A stretch of 64,000 bases of DNA from the NCBI GenBank assembly GCA_965212005.1, contig OZ243038.1, positions 744,001 through 808,000 of the forward strand. Reading direction: 5' to 3'. The DNA comes from G965212005 sp965212005 (GTDB lineage: Bacteria; Pseudomonadota; Gammaproteobacteria; Porifericomitales; Porifericomitaceae). Positions 28,381 through 38,300 of the stretch are shown here, piece after piece (the first letter of the stretch is position 1; every line of letters begins with the position of its first letter). Under the pieces are notes generated by a model. That model saw only the letters and a program-made list of their open reading frames with translations, had not been told where the DNA came from and made no database searches. Made by a program: the position numbers and the translations under genes.

Positions 28381-29373
28381 AGGAGGGGGCGGGCCGACGT
28401 GCCGACACGCCGGCCTCAGTAGTGGAAAGACTGCGGTGGTGTAGCCCCCGGGGTGGCGTGTTTCGGCGGGCCGGGACCGCCGGGGGTCACGGGCCAATCC
28501 GGCCAACCCTCCCTTGTCAGGGGGGGCCGTGCCGACGTGCCAACGCGCCGGCCTCAGTAGTGGAAAGACTGCGGTGGTGTAGCCCCCGGAGCGGCGTGTT
28601 TCGCGGGCCGGGGGCCGCCGGGGGTCACGGGCCAATCCGGCCAACCCTCCCTTGTCAGGGGGGGGCCGTGCCGACGTGCCGACGCGCCGGCCTCAGTAGT
28701 GGAAAGACTGCGGTGGTGTAGCCCCCGGAGCGGCGTGTTTCGCGGGCCGGGGCCGCCGGGTGTCACGGGCCAATCCGGCCAACCCTCCCTTGTCAGGGGG
28801 GCCGTGCCGACGTACCGACGCGCCGGCCTCAGTAGTGGAAAGACTGCGGTGGTGTAGCCCCCGGAGCGGCGTGTTTCGCGGGCCGGGGCCGCCGGGTGTC
28901 ACGGGCCAATCCGGCCAACCCTCCCTTGTCAGGGGGGGCCGTGCCGACGTACCAACGCGCCGGCCTCAGTAGTGGCGGAAAGACTGCAGCGGTGAAGCCC
29001 CCGGAGCGGCGTGTTTCGCGGGCCGGGGCCGCCGGGTGTCACGGGCCAATCCGGCCAACCCTCTTGTCAGGGGGGCCGTGCCGACGTACCGACGCGCCGG
29101 CCTCAGTAGTGGAAAGACTGCGGTGGTGTAGCCCCCGGGGTGGCGTGTTTCGCGGGCCGGGGGCCGCCGGGGGTCACGGGCCAATCCGGCCAACCCTCTT
29201 GTCAGGGGGCCGTGCCGACGTACCGACGCGCCGGCCTCAGTAGTGGCGGAAAGACTGCGGTGGTGTAGCCTCCGGGGCGGCGTGTTTCGCGAGGCGGGGC
29301 CGCCGGGGGTCACGGGCCAATCCGGCCAACCCTCTTGTCAGGGGGGCCGTGCCGACGTACCGACGCGCCGGCC
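28381..29373. repeat. G-rich tandem array downstream of gene C (seven ~137-bp units)
   Basis: The motif cggcctcagtagtgg begins at 28411, 28549, 28688, 28824, 28961, 29098, 29232 and finally 29369, spacings 134-139 bp; the last one is the real 3' end of gene C. Each unit contains TCAGTAGTGG(CGG)AAAGA, the complement of the final codons S-F-H-Y-stop of gene C, then about 85 bp of spacer and a CCTTGTCAGGGGGG palindrome. Unit lengths are not multiples of three, so the array is not coding. It replaces the 5' part of dnaJ. Confidence 0.93.
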
Positions 29374-32300
29374 TCAGTAGTGGAAAGAGCCCTCCAGGCC
29401 AAATTCATGATCCTCGGCATGCTCGCCGTACAGCTCCAGCTTCAGGCCATCGCCTCGCCAGGCCGGGCCCAGAACGTCCGTAAAGTCCATCACCATGCGC
29501 TGGCGGGCGCCGGCGCTGTCCCAGCCCGGCTCCAGCGCGAACCTCACACCACGACCCCACAGACTCGGGGTTATGCCGACCTCCGCGCTTACCTCCCAGG
29601 CCTCAAAGTCCGATTCCTCGTGCACCAGCAAATAATGACCGTCCAGGCGCAAGCGGGTGCCGCTGCGCGGATTGGCGTATTCAACCCCCGCCCCCAGATC
29701 CGCGCCCGCGCCGGTCTCGACGTCGCCGAGATCCCAGCGCAGACCCAGCTCAAAGCGCTGGCCAAAGCGCCCACCGCGCGCCGACGCCGCCCCGTGGCGA
29801 TTGCCTGCCAGCGCCATGCGCAGGCGATGCGCGCGGGTGGTCACCGACGACAAGTTCTGCTCGCTGTCTGACTCTATCTCAACCGTCAACGCGCTGGCCT
29901 TTAACGCCACGTCCGCGCGGCCCCCGGACCACAGCTTGCCGCGCGCGCCCAGCGCCGCCGTTTGCATTTCCACGTCTGTTTTCCTGCTCGCCCCGCTATC
30001 GGTGATTTCAGACTCGCCCAGGCCGTAGCCCACCAGGCCCCATAAACTCAATCCGGCGTGCGGCTGCCACTGCACGTAAGGCAAGATACTGGTCAGCTCA
30101 GTCTCCACCTCGCCATCGGCAATCGCGGCGCTGCTAAAGTCCGCATCCCCCCTGCTGTGCGAGACCGCAACACCCACCAATGTGCGCCGGCTCGCCCGGT
30201 AGTCCAGGCCCAGGTAGCCCGAGACAATATCGCCGTCCAACTGGAAGCCATCTTCAGGCTCGCCCTCGTAGTTGCCCACCGCGCCGCGCGCCCACAAGGT
30301 GGTGGCGCCCACGCCGGCGGCGTCGCCCTCATTCAGGCTGAGCTGAAAAGCACTGCCGGCAAACAGCGCGCCAACGGAGGTCTGCTGGCCGCCGGCGGCA
30401 GCCGGCACGGGCTGGTTGTCCGGCTCGGCACCGGCCGCGGCCTGGTCGTTCGTCAGGGACTCAAGGCTCAGCGTGCGACCGCCAAACGTCAACTGGCTGC
30501 CGCCGACGCCGCTGCTAAAGCGCTCACCCAGCACATCCACCGCGCTCGATGTAAACGACCGGCCAAAGGCGCCCAGCGTCATCTCCATTGCCTCGCTGCG
30601 GGCGACTTCGAGCGGGCCGCCGGTGGCCTCAAGCCTCACTGTAATCACCAGCGACAGCATCACGGCGGCGGGCGGCGAGGTCACATCGGTCGCCGTGTAG
30701 GTGTAGGTCGTTGCCATTTGCTCCGTGTCCGGCGTGCCGGAAAGCACCCGGGTGCCGGCGTCAAAGATCAGGCCGGACGGCATGCCCGACAGGGTGTAGC
30801 TCAGCGTGCCGGTGCCGCCGGTGGCCGCCGGCAGGGTCAGGTCGGTGATGGCGGCGTTCACCGTGTAACTCTGGGCGGGGATGGTCGTCACGTCAAATCT
30901 CAGCGTGGTTGACGGTGCATTGACCGTAATCACCAGACTCAGCGTCACGGCGGCGGGCGAGATGGCCGAATCGACCGCCGTGTAGGTGTAGGCCCTTGCT
31001 CCTTCTTCCGTGTCCGGCGTGCCGGAAAGCACCCGGGTCATGGCGTTAAAGCTCAGGCCGGACGGCATGCCCGACAGGCTGTAGCCGTACGGCCCGGTGC
31101 CGCCGGTCGCCGCCGGCAGGGTGAGGTCGGTGATGGCGGTGTTCACCGTGTAACTCTGGGCGGGAATGAGCGCCACGCCAAATCTCAGCGCGCCGGTTGA
31201 CGGTGTGACCGTGATGGTAAAGGTTTCCGTTACCATGTCATTGACGCCGTCGGCGGCGGTGATGGTCACCACTGTATCTCCCAACTCCGTGGGCGTACCG
31301 GTAACCTGATTGGTTCCATCAAACACCAGGCCGTTTGGCAGGTTCGTGAGCGTCACTGTCGGCGGGTTGCCGGCGGCGTCGCCATCGGCATCGTCCACCG
31401 TGATCATCAGCGGCGTGATCAGTACGTTTTGCACGTAGCTCTGCAGGCCGGGGTCGCTGATCACCGGCGCGGCGTTGTCGGCCACCGCGACTGCGCCCGT
31501 GGTCAAAGGATTCGTACCGGTGTGCGCCGCGGCATCCACCACGACGCTCAGGTTCAAGTCACTGTCGAGGTCGGCGCCCGCATCCGGGTATGCCAGCACA
31601 AGCACTGCCTGAGTACCGGAGCCGGTCACCGATGCGACACTGATCATGGCGGTGCCGGGGGCGCCGGTCAGCGTGAACTGCGAGTCCGTCAGCGTGCCCA
31701 CGTAGGTGGCGTTAGTGAGCGTTACCGTTAGCATGGCGCCGTTCAGGTTGGCCTCGGTCAGCGTGGTCGGGGCGGTGGTGGTAATAGTCGCAGTCGGTGC
31801 GCCGGCCGCCAGCGGCGTGCCGCTGCCGGAGGCCGAGTAGGCACCGTCGCCTTCGGCATTGGCGGCGCGCACCTGAACCTCATACGCCGTGTTTGCCGTC
31901 AGGCCGGTGATCGTCAGGCTGGTTGCCGCTCCCGGACCCGGGCTGGCAAGTGCGAATGGGTCCGATCCCGTACGAAATTGCACGTCGTAGCGCGTGATCG
32001 CCGGGCCGTTGTTGGCCGGCGCCGTCCAACTGACGTTCAGAGACTCCGCAGCCGGCGCCACGGTCGGCGCCGCCGGCGCCGCCGGCGGCTCATCGACGTC
32101 GCTCACCGTTACCGTTACCGCCGCCTGCGCCATGGCCGTCGTGCCAACCGTCAGCGACACCATCAGCGTGTAGGACGGGGTGTCCTCAAAATTGATGGAA
32201 TCGTTGGCCGCCACCGTTAACTGGCCGGTGGACGGATTAATGGCGAAATCGTTGCCGGTATTGCCCGATACGATGGCCCAGGTTTGGCTGCCGCCCGGGA

Positions 32301-35300
32301 AGTTATCGGGCACCAGCGGGGTGCCGACCGGGGTATTCGCGGCGGCATTCTCGGCCACGCTGAATGTTGCGCCCGGCAGTGACGGCGGGGTGGCCGTGAC
32401 CGGGATGGTGGCGGTGTCAAGGTTACCCGTGCCGCTGTGTGCCGCGTCCAGCACAGTGATGCCGAGCGTGGTATTGGCATCTATGCCGGTGCCGCCGTAG
32501 GCCAGCGTCAGCGTCGCCAGCACGGCGCTGGTGCGTGCGGCCGTGCTCACCGTTACGCCACTGCCGCTCAGCGTCACGGTGAACAGGTTTGTAGCCAGCA
32601 CGCCCGGGACATACTCGGTGTTGGTAAGCATTACCGTCACTGTCGCGCCATCAAGGGTGGCTTCGGTCAGCGAGGACGGGGTGGCAATGGCCGCGGTCGG
32701 CGTGGTGGCCGCCGCCCGGGTCACGGCGAGGTTATAGGTCTGTGTCGTGCCGTCCTCGGCGGTTACCAGCACGGCAATGTCGGTAGCGACGCCTGCGGTC
32801 AGCGTAATCGCGGTGCTGGCCGCGCCGCTGGTCACGGCAGTGCCTTGGACCTCGATGGTGGCGCCGGCATCGGTCGCGGTCGGCGTGACCATGATGTTGG
32901 CAACGCTGTTGTCGACGTCCGCGGTGTAGGTAAAGGTGCCGGCGTCGAAGACCGGGGTGAGCGTGGCGCCGCCGGACAGGGTCAGGGCGGACAAGGTGGC
33001 GACGTCGCTCTCGTCGATGGCGGTGGCCGTCACCGTGCCCGCGTCAAGGTCGCCGGCGTTGGCGTGGGCCGCGGCCGCCACGGTGACGGTGATGTCAAGG
33101 TCGGTGTCAAAGTCGCTGGCGGCGCGGTCAAAGGCCAGCGTCAGGGTGGCTTCGGTGGCACTGTCGCGGACCGCCGTGGCCGTCACTCCGGCGGTGGTGG
33201 CGGCGGTGTCGAGCGTGATCGGGTCGGCGGGCAGTGGATTCCCATAGGTGGTGTTGGTCAGCGTTACCGTCAGCGTGGCGCCATCCAGGTTGGCCTCGGT
33301 CAGCGTGGCCGGGGTGGTGGCGCTGATGGTGGCGGTTGGCACGACCACCGCATTGACCGTAATCACCAGATCCAGCATGACGCTGGCGGGTGAGACTGCC
33401 GCATCGGTCGCCGTGTAGGTGTAGGTCGTTGCCGCCTGCACCGCGTTCGGTGTGCCGGAAAGCACCCGGGTGGCGGCAGCAAAGGTCAGGCCGGACGGCA
33501 CGTCCGACAGGGCATAGCTGTACGGCGCGGTGCCGCCGCCGGCCACCGGCAGGGTGAGGCCGGCGATGGCGGTGTTCACCGTGTAAGTCTGTGCGTCAAT
33601 GGTCTCCCCGCCAAAGCTTAGTGCGAGCGCCGCCGCCCGGGTTACGGCGAGGTTATAGGTTCGCGTTGTCGAGCCGTCCTCGGCGGTCACCAGCACATCA
33701 ATGTCGGTGGCCATGCCCGCGGTCAGCGTAATCGCGGTGCTGGCCGAGCCGCTGGTCACGGCAGTGCCTTGGACCTCGATGGTGGCGCCGTCATCGGTCG
33801 CGGTCGGCGTGACCATGATGTTGGCAACGCTGTTGTCGACGTCCGCGGTGTAGGTAAAGGTGCCGGCGTCGAAGGTCTCGTTAAGCGAGACGCCGCCGGA
33901 CAGGGTCAGGGCGGACAAGGTGGCGACGTCGCTCTCGTCGATGGCGGTGGCCGTCACCGTGCCCGCGTCAAGGTCGCCGGCGTTGGCGTGGGCCGCGGCC
34001 GCCACGGTGACGGTGATGTCAAGGTCGGTGTCAAAGTCGCTGGCGGCGCGGTCAAAGGCCAGCGTCAGGGTGGCTTCGGTGGCACTGTCGCGGACCGCCG
34101 TGGCCGTCACTCCGGCGGTGGTGGCGGCGGTGTCGAGCGTGATCGGGTCGGCGGGCAGTGGATTCCCATAGGTGGTGTTGGTCAGCGTTACCGTCAGCGT
34201 GGCGCCGTCCAGGTTGGCCTCGGTCAGCGGGTCCGGGGTGGTGGCGCTGATGGTGGCGGCCGGCGCGCCGGTGACGGTGATGGTGACGGTGGCCGGCGCG
34301 GAGTCCGCATCGCCGTCGTTGACCACCAGCGAGAACTCTAGGGTGGTCGGGACGCTGGGCGCGGTGAAGGTGGGGCTGACCGCGGTGGCGTCGTCCAGGG
34401 TTACGGTGTTGCCGCTGCTGTCGGTCTGCGTCCAGGCATAGCTGTCAATGGCGTCGGCGTTGCCCGGGTCGGCACCGGTGTCCGGGTCGGCGGAGGCGCT
34501 GCCGTCCAGCGTCACGGTCGCGCTCAGCGCCACCGCCTGGGGAGGGCCGGCATCGGCGGTGGGCGCGTCATTGGCGCCGGTGATGGTGATGGTGACGTCC
34601 GTGATCGCGCCCGGGTCGGCCGCGGCTACTACGGTGAAGACGTCGGTTACCGTTTCACTCGCCGCCAGCGCGTTGGTGGCGGGGGCGCTATTGTTCAGCG
34701 TGTAGGTCCACGCGCCGCTGGCGGCAACGATGGTGAAGGTGCCGTAGGTGCCGTCGGCATCGGTCTGCGCCACTACCTCGGTGCCGCCGCTTGGGTTCGG
34801 GTTGGTGACGGTCAGCGTGCCGGTCGCCGTGGTGGTGGCGGTGTCCTCGGTGACGCCGCCAGTGTCAGCGCCGCCGAAGCTGAGCGCCATTTCCCGGGTC
34901 ACGGTGAGCGTATAGTCCTGCGCCGTGGCCTTCGGGGTGGTCACCGCCACGGTGATGGTGTTGGCGCCCACGGTTAGCGCGAGCTCCGCGCTGGCTTCAC
35001 CGCTGTTGACTGGGGCGCCATCGACGGTGATGGTTGTGCCGGCCGCGGCAGCCGGCGTCACGGTGAGGCCGTCGATGCTGTTGGCCACCGATGCGGCGTA
35101 GACGAAGGTGCCGGCATTGAAGACCGGGTCGAGCGCGCCTTCGGACAGGCTCAGGGCACTCAGTCTGCTGGTCTCGTCGATGGCCGTGACCGTCCGCGCC
35201 GCGGTGAGCAGGTCGCCGCTGCCGACGTGCGCCGCGGCCGCCACGGTGACGATGATATCAAGGTCGGTGTCAAAGTCGGTGTCGTCGTAGTCCAGCGTCA

Positions 35301-38300
35301 CGGTGGCTACGGTGGCGGTGTCGCGGACGGCCGTCATGACCGTAACCCCGGCATCGGTGGCATCGGTGTTGAGCGTGACCGGGTTGGCGGGCAGTGGGTC
35401 CATATAGGTGGTGTCGGTCAGCGTCACCGTCAGCGTGGCGCCGTCCAGGTTGGCCTCGGTCAGCGGGTCCGGGACGGTGGCGCTGATGGCGGCGGTGGTG
35501 GTGGGCGCCGCCGCCCGGGTCACGGTCACCGTGTAGGTCAGCATCGTGCTGCCGTCGGTCGCCGTCACTTCCACGACGATGGCGTTGGGTCCCTCGTCCA
35601 GATCAACCGAGCCGCTCGCCATACCGCTGGCTACCGCCGTGCCGGCGACGGTGATGGTGGCGAAGGCATTGGCCACCGTCGGCGTCAGCGTCAGGCTGCT
35701 CACGCTGTTGTCCACCATCGCCGCGTAGGTGGTCGTGGCAGCGTCAAAGTCCGGCGTCAGCGTGCCCGCCGACAGCGTCAGTGCGCTCAAATTGGCGTTG
35801 TTGTTCTCTACCACCGCCGTCACCGTTAAGGCGTTGGTATTCAGGTCCTCGGTGCCGGTTAGCGCCGCGGCAGTTATGGTCACGATCAGCGGGGCATCGA
35901 CATCAAAGTCAGTCCCGTCGTAGGCCAGCGTCAGATCAGCGGATAAGCCGCCCCCGCGGCTGACTGCATTCACCGTTACGCCCGGCACGGTGGTGCTCAG
36001 CGTGAACTGGGCGGCGTTCAGCGAGCCGGCTGCCACAAACGACACTCCCCCCAGCCCGACGCGCAGTATCGCCCCGTTCAGGTTGGCCTCGGTCAGCACC
36101 GAAGCGCTAAAGACCTCCGCGCCGTTACCGCCCGGCATTACCATCCGCGCCACCGTCACCGCGTAGGTCATCGTGCTGCCGTCCGCCGCCGTCACTTCCA
36201 CGAGGATAAGGTTGCTCCCCACGTTCAGCGTAATCGAACCGCTCGCCATGCTGCTGGTTACCGCCGTGCCGTTAACGGTGATGGTGGCGCCGGCATCGGC
36301 CGCCGTCGGCGTGACCATGATGTTGGCAACGCTGTTGGCCACGTCCGCAGTGTACGTGAGCGTGCCGGCGTCGAAGACCGGCGTCAGCGTGGCGCCGCCG
36401 GACAGGGTCAGGGCCGACAGCGTGGCGTCGTCAGCAGCCGGCGGCTCGCTTGTGACAGCCGCCGTCACCCGGTAATCGCCGGAGCCACGGTTGGTGCCAA
36501 ATGCGTCAACACAAAGCAAGTGGTCTCCGGTTTGGGTCGCCGTATGGGTAATTCGGGAATTGGTATCTCCTCCGAAGTCGTCATTACCCGCAAGTACGTC
36601 GGAGCCGTTATGGCAGTCCAGCCCACCAAAGTCAGCCTGTCCGGGCGGATATAAACCGAGGGAAGTATCCAGGGTAGAGCCTCCTGTTCTCTCGGCATCA
36701 AACTGGTAGGCGCCGCCGGATACGAGCGCGACCAAAAATCCGTCCTGGTCACTGTCAGGATCAATAATGCTGTCGAACGTGCCGGGCACCGCGAGTCTTG
36801 TGGTGGTGCTGCCGTCGCCGGGGATGTCGTCCTCGTCGATGGCGGTCACCGTCACGGTGCCGGTATCCAGGTCGCCGGTGCCGGCGTGGGCCGCGTCCGC
36901 CACGGTGACGATGATGTCAAGGTCGGTGTCAAAGTCGCTGACGGCGCGGTCAAAGGCCAGCGTCAGCGTGGCCTCGGTGGCACTGTCGCGGACGGCCGTC
37001 ATGACCGTCACCCCGGCATCGGTGGCCGCGCTGTTGAGCGTGATCGAATCGGCGGGCAGTGGGTCCAGATAGGTGGCGGTGCCGGCCAGCGTTACCGTCA
37101 GCGTGGCACCACTCAGATTGGCCTCGGTCAGTGGGCTCGGGTTGGTGGCGCTGATGGTTGCGGTGGCGGCTGGCAACACGTTCACGACGTCGCCGGATGG
37201 CGAGCAGGTGCGAACACCGGCTGATGTCGTGACACAGACGAAATAAAAATAATCGGTCGCATCGGCCGGGGGGTTGATGGCGGCCGTGCCATCATAGGTG
37301 CCAGTGGTTGCGACAATCTCCGCGGTGATGGCTGTGTCTTGTTCAACCGCGCAAGGCTGGGTATTGGTCGATTCAGTCACTGAACAGAGCGGCGCTGTGT
37401 TAGCGGCGGTATCCGCTTGAGCGGCATTCACTGGCTGCTCAGTGCGATAAACGCTAAATGTTACAGTATTCGCAGCGGCTGCTTCGCCCGTATTGCTCAC
37501 CGTGAATGCCAGCGTGTCGGTATCCTCACCCGTTGGCGCGGCAATGGTCAGGATGGGAATGGGAGCCGGTGCCGCCACCTCAATGGTGAACGCCAACGTG
37601 CCCGTGCCGGGCGGGGAGGCCGCATCGGTGGCCGTGTAGGTGTAGGTCGTTGCCGCCTGCACCGCGTTCGGCGCGCCGGAAAGCACCCGGGTGCCGCTGT
37701 CAAAGGCCAGGCCGGACGGCATGCCCGACAGAGCGTAGCTGTACGGCCCGGTGCCACCGGTCGCCACCGGCAGGGTGAGATCGGTGATGGCGGCGCCCAT
37801 GGTGTAGGTCTGATCGTCAATGGTCTCCCCGCCAAATTCCAGCGGGAGGGGCGGCGTGACCGTGATGCTCACCTGTTCGGTGTCGGAGGCGCTGCCGGGG
37901 TCGGTGACGGTCAGGGTCAGCAGATACTCGGCGGGAGGGGTGGCAGCGGGCACCATCCAGTCAGTGTCGGCGCTCGCGGCGGCGGAAAACGTGCCGATGC
38001 CGCCTGCCGCCGTCCACGCGATCGTCAGGTCGTCCAGCTCGTTATCCGGGTCAGTGATGTCGCTCTCCAGCCGCAGGGTTTCACCCGCCGCCACGGTGCT
38101 CCCTTCTACCAGCCGGATGGCCGCAAAGGGCCGGGTGTTGACGCCGGTGATGGTGATGGTGACCACCTGCGTCACCGCCACACCATCGGCGGTGGGCGCG
38201 GCGGCGGTAACGGTGAACATATCCTGCTCCATCTGGCCCGCGGTCAGCGCCCGGACTCTCGGAAGGTTGTAATTCAACGAATAGGTCCAGTCGCCGGCGG

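Noticed and set aside
28381..28644. A new N-terminal domain on DnaJ
   Set aside because: The open frame upstream of 28380 is a translation of the tandem array; no J domain or conserved residues are present.
28411..29373. Possible CRISPR array (regular ~137-bp units)
   Set aside because: The whole unit is repeated, with no unique spacers, no 25-40 bp repeat, and no cas genes nearby.
29374..29400. Intrinsic terminators directly after the giant genes
   Set aside because: Hairpins formed by the G-rich palindromes lack a T tract on the minus strand, so termination cannot be claimed.
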